Shown here piece after piece: positions 17,581 through 25,979 of a stretch of DNA of 64,000 nucleotides; the stretch's first letter is position 1; each line of letters begins with the position of its first letter. The stretch spans positions 62,001 through 126,000 of the forward strand of contig NZ_JBMGPW010000006.1 in assembly GCF_049060325.1 (NCBI RefSeq), read 5' to 3'. The translations under genes and the position numbers were made by a program. Source of the DNA: Vescimonas sanitatis (GTDB lineage Bacteria; Bacillota; Clostridia; Oscillospirales; Oscillospiraceae). The notes beneath the pieces were generated by a model, which saw nothing but the letters and a program-made list of their open reading frames with translations, did not search any database and had not been told where the DNA came from.

Positions 17581-18981
17581 TTAAAATCTAAAGTACAAAA
17601 ACGGGTTGTAGCTGTCGCCCACCAGGAACGCCATGCTCACCAGCAGTACGACGACTACCCACACCGTTCGCAGTCCGTCCGACAGGGCGGGGGAGAGGGC
17701 CTGTTCCCGCTTTTCCCACAGCCGCTTGGGAAGGCTCGTGCAGCCGATGACGCCCAGGACCAGCAGCAGCCAGCCGCACCGCAGCAGGTACGCCGTGGTG
17801 CTGTCGGCAAAGGTTCCGGAGAACATATGGCCCACATAGGCCCCCAGCGCGCCGAGGTCTGTGATGGCGAACAGCACCCAGCCCATGACGAAGCAGAAGC
17901 AGGTGTACACGTGCCCTACGAACCGGGGCGCCTTGTCCAGCCACTTCAGCAGGAACGTCTTTTCCAGCAGCAGCAGTACGGCGTAGTATACGCCCCACAG
18001 CACGAAATTCCAGCTGGCCCCGTGCCACAGGCCGGTCAGCAGCCAGACGATGGCAATGTTCAGGAGCTGCCGACCCTTGCCCTTGCGGTTACCGCCCAGG
18101 GGGATGTAGACGTACTCCCGGAACCAGGTGGACAGGCTGATGTGCCACCGCCGCCAGAACTCGGTGACGGAACGTGACTCATAGGGATAGTTGAAGTTCT
18201 CCAGGAAATGGAACCCGAAGAAATGCCCCAGGCCGATGGCCATGTCCGAATAGCCGGAGAAGTCAAAATAGATCTGGAACGTGTACGCGATGGCGCCGAT
18301 CCATGCCGTGACCGCTGTGGGGTCCGACATGGCGGCGATGTCCTCCCAGATGGCGCCCATCTGGTTGGCGATGAGCACCTTCTTGCCCAGACCGATCACC
18401 AGCCGCTGCAGACCCTCGCTGGCCTCGCTCACCGACTCCCGCCGGTGCTCCAGGTCGTAGGCCACCGTCTTGTACTGCACGATAGGCCCCGCGATCAACT
18501 GGGGGAACAGCGTTACATACGCGCCGAAGTCCACGATGTTCCGCTGGGGCGGCACCAGCCCCCGGTACACGTCGATGGTATAGCTCATGGTCTGGAAGGT
18601 GTAGAAGGAGATACCGATGGGCAGCAGCAGCCCCAGCGCCGGGATGGCTGTGCCCAGCAGACCGTTCAGGTTGCTGATGGCAAAATCCGTGTACTTGAAA
18701 AAGCCCAGGATCGCCAGGTTTCCCACCACAGAGATGACCAGCACCGCCTTGGCGCCGCCCTCCCTTCCCTTGTTCCGAAAGCGGCCGATGGCCAGACCGT
18801 TGCAGTAGTCGAACACCGTGGAGAACAGCATGATCAGAATGTACTTCGGCTCACCCCAGCCGTAAAACAGCAGGCTGAAGACAAGCAACAACCCGTTCCG
18901 CAGCTTCCGTGGGCAGATATAGTATAAAATAGCCACCAGCGGCAAAAACGCCAATAAAAATGTGGTGCTGCTGAATACCAT
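17581..18981 (-). CDS. MBOAT family membrane O-acyltransferase (AlgI-like)
   Basis: A 466-residue polytopic membrane enzyme that carries acyl groups, probably acetyl, across the membrane for polysaccharide modification. The AlgI-type signatures FDYCNGLAIGR, FSGYSDMAIGLG and RRWHISLSTWFREYVYIPLGG are visible, as is the catalytic histidine in GLWHGASWNF. Its neighbours are two DHHW proteins, the usual partners. AAAGGAGAG precedes the ATG. A terminator-like hairpin separates it from the upstream DHHW gene, so transcription into it may be partial or start separately. Confidence 0.92.
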   Translation of the reverse strand: MVFSSTTFLLAFLPLVAILYYICPRKLRNGLLLVFSLLFYGWGEPKYILIMLFSTVFDYCNGLAIGRFRNKGREGGAKAVLVISVVGNLAILGFFKYTDFAISNLNGLLGTAIPALGLLLPIGISFYTFQTMSYTIDVYRGLVPPQRNIVDFGAYVTLFPQLIAGPIVQYKTVAYDLEHRRESVSEASEGLQRLVIGLGKKVLIANQMGAIWEDIAAMSDPTAVTAWIGAIAYTFQIYFDFSGYSDMAIGLGHFFGFHFLENFNYPYESRSVTEFWRRWHISLSTWFREYVYIPLGGNRKGKGRQLLNIAIVWLLTGLWHGASWNFVLWGVYYAVLLLLEKTFLLKWLDKAPRFVGHVYTCFCFVMGWVLFAITDLGALGAYVGHMFSGTFADSTTAYLLRCGWLLLVLGVIGCTSLPKRLWEKREQALSPALSDGLRTVWVVVVLLVSMAFLVGDSYNPFLYFRF

Positions 18982-19016
18982 GTGATGTGCTCTCCTTTGC
19001 GGATAGTCAGAAAAAG

Positions 19017-19044
19017 GAACAGGGCGGGCTTGCCCGCCCTGTTC
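19017..19044 (-). terminator. Internal terminator/attenuator in the O-acetylation cluster
   Basis: GAACAGGGCGGGC pairs with GCCCGCCCTGTTC, followed on the minus strand by CTTTTT. It lies between the first DHHW gene and the MBOAT gene. Confidence 0.7.
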
Positions 19045-19054
19045 AAAACAGATG

Positions 19055-20281
19055 TCACTTCACGCCGGCCAGCTTACCCATCTGATAGCTGCCGCGTATG
19101 GCGGACAGGTTGTTGACGAACAACACGTCCGTCACGCCCTTGGCCTTGGCCAGTGCGCTGACGCTGCCGCCGTAATACCGGTAGTCCACCACATACACCG
19201 TCTGGTAGTGGTCCACCAGAAACGGTACAAAGGCGTTGCCGAAGGACTCCTTCACCACGATGCAGCTCTGCCCATTGCTGACTTCGGGATTCTCGATCAC
19301 GGTGAAGGGGTTGTCGCCCATGATGAACGCGCCGTATTTCAGGCTGGCCGCTGCGGTGGACTCGTCAAAGATCACCTTGCCGCCGGTGAGCTCGCTGTCC
19401 TCGCTGCTGCCGTACTTCATGGCGGCGGTGCTGCTGACGGGATGATAGGCGTTCACCGTATCCGGATCATCCGCCATGGCCTGAGGCTTGCCGCCGTCGT
19501 TGTAGAAGGAGCCCAAAAAGCCCGTGTACTGGCTCACCTCATAGTCGCTGAGGTCGTGGGGCGTAATGCCCTTGACGTTGCAGAACTGTACATAGGCGTA
19601 ATAGGCGCCCAGCGCCGTCCAATGGTGGTCGGTGCGGAAATAGATGTACTCCGTCCGATGGGCGTTCAGCGCGTCATGCAGGGGCACCGTTTTTATATTC
19701 TGCCCCATTCCCGCCAGAATATCCTTTTCGGCCTGTGCCTGATCGCTGCCGGGTATGTCGCTGAGCAGGCTGTCCGGCAGGGTAATGCTGCTGGACAGGG
19801 GGATCGCCATGGCGTAGACATTGCTGACGCCGCTGAGGCTGTCCGCCACGGCGTTGACCGTGGACTGGTACTTCTCCGCCAGGGAGCCCACATAGTTGTA
19901 CATCTCATATCCGGCATTGCCCACGATGTATACGCCGCCGGACTGATAAGGCGTGGCGTCGGTGGTGATCACATTGGAGGCTGCCGGCTTCGTGGTGGCC
20001 ACGGCGGGCTTATCAGTGCTCCCATCGCCGTTCCCGCTTTGACCACCCTTTTGATCGCCCTCCGGGTCCTTCGCGGTGTTGTCCGCGTCGCCGGTCCCGT
20101 CAGGCTCGCCGTCCGCGGGCTGGGTGACGGCAGGGCTGTCTGTATCCTTGTCCGGCGCCTTTTTACCGCTGAATACATCGGTGAAGATGGCCAGCACCGC
20201 CACCACCAGCGCCGCGGCGGCGATCAGAAGCAGCAGCGCGCCGCCTCCGCCCCGCTGCCGCCGTTCATACCGCGGACTCAT
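19055..20281 (-). CDS. DHHW family protein, first of two in the cluster
   Basis: A 408-residue membrane-anchored protein: a basic N-terminus, a membrane segment at about residues 14-37, then a low-complexity Asp/Gly/Thr/Pro linker of some 70 residues and an SGNH-like outer domain. The DHHW motif is YFRTDHHWTALGAYYAY and the serine block is VVKESFGNAFVPFLVDHY, both matching the second DHHW protein at 16474-17568. Its start overlaps the stop of the upstream DUF4358 gene by four bases, showing coupling. Two divergent DHHW copies may act in sequence or on different substrates. Confidence 0.83.
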   Translation of the reverse strand: MSPRYERRQRGGGGALLLLIAAAALVVAVLAIFTDVFSGKKAPDKDTDSPAVTQPADGEPDGTGDADNTAKDPEGDQKGGQSGNGDGSTDKPAVATTKPAASNVITTDATPYQSGGVYIVGNAGYEMYNYVGSLAEKYQSTVNAVADSLSGVSNVYAMAIPLSSSITLPDSLLSDIPGSDQAQAEKDILAGMGQNIKTVPLHDALNAHRTEYIYFRTDHHWTALGAYYAYVQFCNVKGITPHDLSDYEVSQYTGFLGSFYNDGGKPQAMADDPDTVNAYHPVSSTAAMKYGSSEDSELTGGKVIFDESTAAASLKYGAFIMGDNPFTVIENPEVSNGQSCIVVKESFGNAFVPFLVDHYQTVYVVDYRYYGGSVSALAKAKGVTDVLFVNNLSAIRGSYQMGKLAGVK

Positions 20282-20727
20282 CCTACATACTCCTTGATGA
20301 CCGCATTGGCGGTATCCGTGTCAGAGGTAACGCACAGCACCACGCAGGTGCCGTAAGTGGCGAAAACGGCGTTGTTCAGGCGCTCGGCCTCCTCGGGCTG
20401 GTAGCGCCCGGCCTCCTGCGTCTGGCTGTCCAGCAGCTCCTGCATGGCGATCTTCACCGCCGATGCGTCCGTCTTATCCTTGCAGGACACCACAAAGATC
20501 TCCTCCATGGTGCTGCCGTCAGACATATAGGCGGCAGCGCTGCTGCCCTCGGGCAGTTCCAGATAGTCTCCGGCGTCGATAGCGCTCATGGTGCTGTCAA
20601 ACTGTACGCGCTCGGCCAGCGCCTTGCCCAGCCCCTCGGCATCCACCGTGGCGGAGGACTTGTCGCCGCAGGCGGCCAGGGACAGGACCATCAGCATGGC
20701 CAGCAGCAGGGTCATAAAACGTTTCAT
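20278..20727 (-). CDS. DUF4358 family lipoprotein
   Basis: A 149-residue lipoprotein: hydrophobic signal ending LSLAAC with Cys20 as the lipid site, then a small domain resembling DUF4358, a family of unknown function in clostridia. It is the first gene of the O-acetylation cluster and overlaps the next gene by four bases, so a role in that surface process is likely but unproven. The start at 20727 was preferred over one six codons upstream because AAGGAGC is correctly spaced to it. Confidence 0.75.
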   Translation of the reverse strand: MKRFMTLLLAMLMVLSLAACGDKSSATVDAEGLGKALAERVQFDSTMSAIDAGDYLELPEGSSAAAYMSDGSTMEEIFVVSCKDKTDASAVKIAMQELLDSQTQEAGRYQPEEAERLNNAVFATYGTCVVLCVTSDTDTANAVIKEYVG

Positions 20728-20797
20728 AGAATTGCTCCTTATCATTCACTCAAGACTGTTTTGCCCGCCGGTATATGAGATACCGGCTCAATACATC

Positions 20798-20825
20798 ATT
20801 ATAATACAAACCGCGCGGAAGTAAA
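20798..20825 (-). promoter_or_regulatory. Promoter of the O-acetylation cluster
   Basis: On the minus strand TTTACT and TATAAT are spaced by 16 bp. A short inverted repeat (20767-20787) lies in the leader. Confidence 0.55.
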
Positions 20826-20908
20826 AGGGGGTAAATACAAACAAGCCATTTATTTTCCGCCAAGGCTTTCACTACCTATGACGGAGCGACCCCGCCGCGG
20901 GTTCCGAA

Positions 20909-20937
20909 AAAAAGAGACCGCAAAGCGGTCTCTTTTT
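20909..20937 (-). terminator. Terminator after the radical SAM gene
   Basis: AAAAAGAGACCGC pairs with GCGGTCTCTTTTT around AAA, reaching the radical SAM stop codon. Confidence 0.85.
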
Positions 20938-21824
20938 CAAAAGTCAATGGTCCCGTTCAGTACCTTCAGGTCGTAGGGCTCGAACACCACCCTGCGGTAG
21001 GCATCCACGTCCATCTTCACGCCCGTCCAGTCGCTGTGTATCTCGCCGTTCTGCTTGATGAGGATGTCGTACAGAATGTCGTAGGTCACGCCGTCCGGCC
21101 CCTTCTCCTCAATGGTGGAGTAGGGCAGCGTCTTGTGGTACGTCATGTGCAGGCCCTTGTATTCGAAGTGGAAGCCGTTGCGCATCCGGCAGCCGTCCAG
21201 CCCCTTGTAGGTGAACAGGCGCTTCAGGTCCTGCAATATCTTGTCGTGTTCCTCTTCGTACAGGTTCTCCGGTGTCGTCTCGGTGTAGTCGTACCGGAAC
21301 TGGATGGGGATACGGTAGGGCAGGAAGCGTTCCACATAGTCCACCAGCTTCGCCGCCGGATAGTTCTTGTACAGCACGCAGTTGATGCGCGTGGGGCAGG
21401 CGATCTTCCCCAGCACCTGGTCAGGGCTTTCCTCCACATAGTGCTGCAGGTGGCGGGAGATGTTCATGCAGGTGATCTTGTCTTTGTTCCTCTCCGTAAA
21501 GGCCAGCATTTCCTCGAAGGAGGTGTGGGTCTGGGCGGGGAAGGTGGTGTTGATATAGATCTTGTGGGTGGCGGGGATGGCGTCCAGCATCTGCTGCAGT
21601 GCGTTCAGGTCGGCCAGCGGCTCGCCGCCGGTGAACACAAAATCACACCGGGGAGTGATGCCGTCCATCACCCGGATGCTTGCCAGTATCTTCTCCAGAC
21701 TGAAGCCGGAGCAGTCCGCGTATTCTTTTTTGTTGATGCAGAAGGGGCAGTTGTTCTGGCAGTCGTAGGGTACGAACACCGTCACGGTGGCGCCGCCTTC
21801 CCGCGTTTTATAGGGATGGGCCAT
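20937..21824 (-). CDS. Radical SAM protein of unknown substrate
   Basis: A 295-residue protein with the 4Fe-4S cluster motif CQNNCPFC (CxxxCxxC) at about residues 22-29 and the SAM-binding FTGGEPLAD. No SPASM or other auxiliary cluster domain is apparent. It begins with a TVFVPYDCQNNC pattern like small clostridial radical SAM proteins. Neighbours give no clear substrate: downstream on the same strand is the separately terminated O-acetylation cluster, and upstream is a DUF5662 gene. It has its own promoter and terminator, so it is probably a single-gene unit. Confidence 0.85.
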   Translation of the reverse strand: MAHPYKTREGGATVTVFVPYDCQNNCPFCINKKEYADCSGFSLEKILASIRVMDGITPRCDFVFTGGEPLADLNALQQMLDAIPATHKIYINTTFPAQTHTSFEEMLAFTERNKDKITCMNISRHLQHYVEESPDQVLGKIACPTRINCVLYKNYPAAKLVDYVERFLPYRIPIQFRYDYTETTPENLYEEEHDKILQDLKRLFTYKGLDGCRMRNGFHFEYKGLHMTYHKTLPYSTIEEKGPDGVTYDILYDILIKQNGEIHSDWTGVKMDVDAYRRVVFEPYDLKVLNGTIDF

Positions 21825-21859
21825 GTTGTTGACAACCTCACATCAAAATGTACCAAAAC

Positions 21860-21888
21860 ATTGTAAAACAAATAGTGATGGAAAGCAA
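21860..21888 (-). promoter_or_regulatory. Promoter of the radical SAM gene
   Basis: TTGCTT and TACAAT on the minus strand with a 17-bp spacer, about 35 bp before the start codon. Confidence 0.75.
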
Positions 21889-21926
21889 GGGAAATGTTCA
21901 AAAATCTATTGTTTTCTTCTTAACAA

Positions 21927-21956
21927 AGCGCCTGCGCTCCGCCGTCAGTAGGCGCT
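21927..21956 (-). terminator. Likely terminator of the DUF5662 gene
   Basis: AGCGCCT pairs with AGGCGCT across the stop codon, followed by a T-containing but imperfect run on the minus strand. Confidence 0.5.
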
Positions 21957-22505
21957 GTCCGCCAATTCGGCGCGAATAGCGGCAAAGGCCGCCTCCTCCC
22001 CCCGCTCCTTCAGCAGCAGCAGCCACCGGTCCAGCAGCGCCGCCGTCTCCGGATGCATGAAGCGGCTGGCATCCGTCCGCCGCAGGTCCTTGCTCCGCTG
22101 GTAGTAGTCGTAGGGGGAGGCGTCCGTATATGCGTCGCCCTGATAGACCCGGCAGGCGGCGATCCGGTCGCAGAACATCTCCGCCACATACTTTTTCGGC
22201 ATTTTGCATCCGCCGATATAGATGGTCCCATCCTCCCGGCGGCAGTAGTCGATCCAGTACTCAAAGTGGTGGCGGTTGCGCCCCTTGTGGTGCAGCCACG
22301 CCAGACTCACGCCGTTTTCCAGGCGCTCCTGGTCGTTGGGGCTGCGCCAGCCCTGGTAGTATTTTACGCCCCGCCAAAACTCCGTGGGACTGTATTTGCT
22401 CAGGTCGTGGGTCAGACCCTGCCACACCAGACCCAGCTTGAAGCAATAGTGCCGCACCAGGCGCCGGTGACGGTTGACGGTATGTAAATGCGCGCGGAAT
22501 GGCAT
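21945..22505 (-). CDS. DUF5662 family protein
   Basis: A 186-residue soluble protein resembling the DUF5662 family. Conserved histidine/aspartate groups, HDLSKYSPTEF and WLHHKGRNRHHFEYW, suggest a metal site of the HD-domain type, but no enzymatic role is established. AGGAGG lies nine bases before the ATG at 22505. It is flanked by the radical SAM gene downstream and a divergent hypothetical gene upstream. Confidence 0.7.
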   Translation of the reverse strand: MPFRAHLHTVNRHRRLVRHYCFKLGLVWQGLTHDLSKYSPTEFWRGVKYYQGWRSPNDQERLENGVSLAWLHHKGRNRHHFEYWIDYCRREDGTIYIGGCKMPKKYVAEMFCDRIAACRVYQGDAYTDASPYDYYQRSKDLRRTDASRFMHPETAALLDRWLLLLKERGEEAAFAAIRAELADSAY

Positions 22506-22631
22506 GGCGGCACCTCCTGAAACAAGCTACCTGACAGTATAGCACATCCGGCGCGAAAAGGACAGGGGAAATTTCCGCCGGGGCATAAGACGGCGCAAAG
22601 CGCGGCAGACTACGCGGGAGGTGAGACGTAC

Positions 22632-23066
22632 ATGGTCGATATGGCATTTTTTCGCGGCGGACTGGGGCGCTGGCTGCCGCCGTCCGTACCGCCGGTGGAC
22701 GAGGCGGTGCTGCTGCGCCGGTGCTGGGAGCTGTTGGTGCTGGACCGGCCCGGCACGGCGCGGCTGGCGGTGTTGGGACGCGCGCCGCTGTGCCGCACGG
22801 TGCTGCTGCCCCAGGAGAATACCGCCGCGCCTCTGCGGGCGCAGCAGGTGGTGGGCTGCGGCCTGTCGCCCCGATGCAGCCTGACGCTGTCCGGCCTGAC
22901 GCCCCGCCCGGTGCTGTGCGTGCAGCGGCGGCTGACGGCGGTGAACGGCGCGGCCATCGAGCCGCAGGATATCCCCCTGCCCCTGCGCTGGGGGCGGCTT
23001 CCGCCGGAGGCGCTGCTGCTGGCCGCCGGCGCCTGGCTGCTGGCGGAGGGCCGTCTGCCGGACTGA
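22632..23066 (+). CDS. Hypothetical protein
   Basis: A 144-residue protein with no recognised family. It is leucine-, proline- and arginine-rich and contains three cysteines; two (VVGCGLSPRCSL) are close together. GGGAGGTGAG lies eight bases before the ATG and a strong terminator follows directly, which supports a real gene over a chance frame. Other long open frames overlap it on both strands because of high GC, so the call is moderate. Confidence 0.5.
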   Translation: MVDMAFFRGGLGRWLPPSVPPVDEAVLLRRCWELLVLDRPGTARLAVLGRAPLCRTVLLPQENTAAPLRAQQVVGCGLSPRCSLTLSGLTPRPVLCVQRRLTAVNGAAIEPQDIPLPLRWGRLPPEALLLAAGAWLLAEGRLPD

Positions 23067-23067
23067 A

Positions 23068-23105
23068 AAGCAAGAGGAGCGCCCACATGGGCGCTCCTCT
23101 TGCTT
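23068..23105. terminator. Bidirectional terminator
   Basis: A 17-bp perfect stem (AAGCAAGAGGAGCGCCC, loop ACAT) between the convergent hypothetical and HTH genes. Confidence 0.85.
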
Positions 23106-23129
23106 TCTCCCCGGTTTCCCCTGTCGGTG

Positions 23130-23525
23130 TCAGCATAAGGTATCCAGTTTTTCGGTGAACAGCTTGTCGTTGATCTGGAACAAGGTCATGCTGTGGCTCA
23201 GACCATAGAGAATGATGGCGTCCCGCCGGTCGCGGGTGTACAGCGGCGCGTGCCGCGCCTGCCGCAGCAGGTCCTGGGCGTCCTCCACCGATGCGCCCAG
23301 GCCGAAGCATACGCACAGCAGGCGGTTGCGGGAGGGGAAGCGGCAGCCGGAGAACAGCTGGTGCAGATATACCTCGCTGATACCGGACTGCTTGGCCAGC
23401 GCGGCCTTGGAGAGGCCGGTGGTGGTATAGAGCCGCTGCAGCGTCAGCTGTAGCGGCGTGTCCCGGAAATTTTCATTGTTCTCCGACAGAAAGCGGTCCA
23501 GATTATTGCTGCTCGGCAAATTCAA
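23130..23525 (-). CDS. XRE-type helix-turn-helix regulator
   Basis: A 131-residue DNA-binding protein. The helix-turn-helix region is about residues 35-60, with the pattern SKAALAKQSGISEVYLHQLF, followed by a helical tail. It sits at the edge of an AT-rich segment that shows signs of transfer, so it may belong to a mobile element rather than the core genome. Target genes are unknown. Confidence 0.8.
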   Translation of the reverse strand: MNLPSSNNLDRFLSENNENFRDTPLQLTLQRLYTTTGLSKAALAKQSGISEVYLHQLFSGCRFPSRNRLLCVCFGLGASVEDAQDLLRQARHAPLYTRDRRDAIILYGLSHSMTLFQINDKLFTEKLDTLC

Positions 23526-23891
23526 ATATATGTGGGTGTATTTGAAGTGATTTCACAAGAAAAACTTTCGCAAATATGTTAATATTTCACCTGCTATTTA
23601 GGACACCTCGTTTTCTTAGTATCAAAATAGTATCACAGAAAGCCTGCGATTGCAAGGGATCTAGGCTTTGCAAGCCCCTGCCAAAATTGGCCTCAATTTG
23701 AGGCCAATTTCGGCTACTGACCTCCGCCCAAAATTAAAGGAGGCGGGCAAGCACCCCTAGGGCTTGCCCGCCTTGATAACCGCAGGGCAAGACCGGGCGG
23801 GGCGGTCAATGGCGGCGCACTTGTGCGCCGTTCATCTCGACCATTGACAGCCCCGACAGAGGTTGCTGCTCCCCGATAAAATTCGTATTTG
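23526..23891. other. AT-rich gap with three strong inverted repeats
   Basis: No gene is seen in this 366-bp gap. It holds three hairpins: 23684-23710 (12-bp arms around AAATTGGCCTCA), 23741-23773 (AGGCGGGCAAGC arms) and a nested pair where GTCAATGG at 23805 pairs with 23841-23848 around the CGGCGCAC hairpin 23813-23830. This layout resembles a transfer origin or mobilisation region of an integrative element, but no relaxase is present, so it may be a remnant. Confidence 0.5.
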
Positions 23892-24329
23892 TTACTCGAT
23901 ACTGAACTCAGCGAATAGGTAAAAACCATCGTCTGTACCATAAGAGCCATCTTCTGTCGATGGATAAAAGAACTTAACGACTCTGTATTCTCCCGCCGAA
24001 AGCGAACCATATATTTCAGACCAATTGATATTCAAATCTCTTTCTCCTTGAAAAATATATGTTTCGGTGTCAGTAGTTCTATCGCCGATCTCTTTTACTG
24101 GTGACCATTTATCATCTTCCTTTTTTTCAATAGAAAAATCGTAATTGATCCCGCCATTGATATCAATTCCTGTGTTATTTGAAATGCGAACTGTCAAACC
24201 TGAAGGAGTTACACTTCCCTCTACAACTTTCATCGTGACATCCCCAAAATTGATATTTTTATTCTGGACGCAACCTGCCATCCATAGTGCAAGTACAAAG
24301 CAAAGTGATAATACGAGAATCTTTTTCAT
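23892..24329 (-). CDS. Lipoprotein with Ig-like (Big_14-type) domain
   Basis: A 145-residue lipoprotein: signal ending LWMAGC with Cys20 as the lipid site, then one beta-sandwich domain of the bacterial Ig-like group 14 type. The pattern runs from SVTPSGLTVRISNNTG through EKKEDDKWSPV to INWSEIYGSLSAGEYRVVK. The gene is markedly AT-rich compared with its neighbours and uses different codons, which points to recent transfer. The ATG at 24329 has GGAGG at good spacing; a start 13 codons upstream is less likely. Confidence 0.7.
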   Translation of the reverse strand: MKKILVLSLCFVLALWMAGCVQNKNINFGDVTMKVVEGSVTPSGLTVRISNNTGIDINGGINYDFSIEKKEDDKWSPVKEIGDRTTDTETYIFQGERDLNINWSEIYGSLSAGEYRVVKFFYPSTEDGSYGTDDGFYLFAEFSIE

Positions 24330-25726
24330 TTCATATACCTCCACAACAAATCCATCATTTTTCTCCACTACTTTTATATGATATTTCGGTTTACCATTTA
24401 TTTTTTAGAACAGCATATCATAAACCTATAGGAAAATCTACTTTTTTACCTACCTCCCCGGTCAAAAGTGCGCCGTGTTCGATTGCCACTTTTCTCTGCC
24501 TGTTCCCGCTGTTTATCGGCCCGTACTGCCGCCTGCGCCTGCTGGCGGCGTGCCTTGCCGCGGTACTGGCCGCTTTGGCCGTCTGGCTGTGGCCGGCCGC
24601 CGAAACGGAGCCGCAGCGCCCGAACAGCGTAGCCGATCCGGCCGCTGCGACCGACCCGGCCCCGGATCCCTATTTGGCGGCCTGCCAGACCTACTACACC
24701 GGCGCGGACGGACGGGAGTACCATGTGTTCACGGCTGTGACGCCGTCCATCGAGGGCCGTACCGACCCGGTGGGGTATCGCTCGGAGCTGATCCCGGCGG
24801 GCGGAACGGTGGACTTCCCCGCCACCGTCATGGTGGAGGACGCCGTGACCCAGGACTACGCAGCGGAGGATTTCGCCGCGCTGCTGGACAGCTGGGACGT
24901 GTCCGTCACCGCGCCGGAGGGCGTGAGCCGGGTGAAGCTGTGGGACGCGGAGGAGGAAACACCGGAGTCCCCGGCGCTGCTGTACCGGCGGCTGCGTGCG
25001 GATCCCACCTGCACCCACAACGAGGTGGTCTGGACGCTGCGCATGAAGAGCGGCGACGTGCTGCACCTGACCATGACCGTGGAATTTGAGGAGCAGCAGG
25101 CGCTGCGCATCACGCCGGAGGACGCGCCGCTGGAAACGGCGCAGGAGCTGCAGGCGCTGCTGGATCGGCTGGCGGAGGAGTACGACGCGGACACGTCCAT
25201 CACGGTGGAGCTGCCGGACGTGACCTATGACGCGCCGGTGTCGGTGGGCTGCGCGGTCACGCTGAAGGGCAGCGGCACCACCTTTGCCGCGCCGGTGACG
25301 GTGACGCCCCTGAGCGACACGGAGCGGTGCCACGCCTACGTCCGCTTTTCGGAGGTCAGCTTCGAGGGAGACGGAGGCGGAACCGGCGTGACCGCCAGAG
25401 CGCCCACCTATCTGGAGAACTGCCGCGTAACCGGCTGGGACGTGGGCGCGCTGGCCGTGAACGGCGGCTGGGTCTATCTCCACGGCGGGTATATCGGCGG
25501 CAACGGGGTGGGCGCGCGGTACGACTCCGCGTACAGCAACTCCTATACATATACCATCAGGCACATCGACTTTTTGAACAACACCACGGCGCTGGAGCTT
25601 CTGTGCCTGCCGCCGAACTCCTATGCGGCGCTGGATGACTGCCGCTTCCGGGGCAACGGAACGGATGTATACAACCCCGGCGGCTACCGCATCGAGGTGA
25701 ACAACGGCACGGAGGTCACCTTGTGA
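24287..25726 (+). CDS. Membrane-anchored beta-helix protein, 5' end probably lost
   Basis: An open frame whose convincing part starts near base 24490: a hydrophobic segment (LLAACLAAVLAALAVWLW), an Ala/Pro/Asp linker and an outer domain. It ends in right-handed parallel beta-helix-like repeats from about base 25170. The first 60 codons from the GTG at 24287 are AT-rich, overlap the divergent lipoprotein gene and look non-coding. No good ATG, GTG or TTG with a ribosome binding site lies near the membrane segment. The likely reading is that insertion of the AT-rich island removed the original start, so the gene may be inactive. Function is unknown. Confidence 0.5.
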   Translation: MQVQSKVIIRESFSFHIPPQQIHHFSPLLLYDISVYHLFFRTAYHKPIGKSTFLPTSPVKSAPCSIATFLCLFPLFIGPYCRLRLLAACLAAVLAALAVWLWPAAETEPQRPNSVADPAAATDPAPDPYLAACQTYYTGADGREYHVFTAVTPSIEGRTDPVGYRSELIPAGGTVDFPATVMVEDAVTQDYAAEDFAALLDSWDVSVTAPEGVSRVKLWDAEEETPESPALLYRRLRADPTCTHNEVVWTLRMKSGDVLHLTMTVEFEEQQALRITPEDAPLETAQELQALLDRLAEEYDADTSITVELPDVTYDAPVSVGCAVTLKGSGTTFAAPVTVTPLSDTERCHAYVRFSEVSFEGDGGGTGVTARAPTYLENCRVTGWDVGALAVNGGWVYLHGGYIGGNGVGARYDSAYSNSYTYTIRHIDFLNNTTALELLCLPPNSYAALDDCRFRGNGTDVYNPGGYRIEVNNGTEVTL

Positions 25727-25732
25727 GAACGT

Positions 25733-25764
25733 AAAAAAGAACCGCCCGAAGGCGGTTCTTTTTT
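25733..25764. terminator. Bidirectional terminator
   Basis: AAAAAAGAACCGCC, loop CGAA, and its complement, between the beta-helix gene and the convergent spore protein gene. Confidence 0.9.
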
Positions 25765-25781
25765 CGTGCGGGAAGGGCCGT

Positions 25782-25979
25782 TTACAGGTTCTTCTCGTAG
25801 GACTCGATCATCTTCTTGACCATCTGGCCGCCCACGGAGCCGGCCTCGCGGCTGGTCAGGTGACCGTTGTAACCGTTCTTCAGGTTCACGCCGACCTCAG
25901 AGGCGGCCTCCATCTTGAACTGATCCATAGCGGCCTTGGCCTCGGGGACATTCAGCTTGTTGCTGTTCTTGGTAGACAT
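25782..25979 (-). CDS. Alpha/beta-type small acid-soluble spore protein
   Basis: A 65-residue DNA-coating protein of dormant spores, showing that the organism can sporulate. The signatures LNVPEAKAAMDQFKME and GYNGHLTSREAGSVGGQMVK match the family. The stretch around the germination protease site reads MEAASEVG, against the usual FEIASEFG, so the scissile site is less canonical. AAAGGAG precedes the start. A forespore (sigma-G) promoter is expected but could not be placed with confidence. Confidence 0.93.
   Translation of the reverse strand: MSTKNSNKLNVPEAKAAMDQFKMEAASEVGVNLKNGYNGHLTSREAGSVGGQMVKKMIESYEKNL

Noticed and set aside
22261..23316. A 351-codon minus-strand frame covering the hypothetical gene at 22632-23066
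   Set aside because: Pro/Ala/Arg-rich composition, crosses a strong terminator and parts of two other genes; judged a shadow.
23684..23848. Complete insertion sequence or transposon
   Set aside because: Hairpins only; no transposase, integrase or relaxase gene and no flanking direct repeats were seen.
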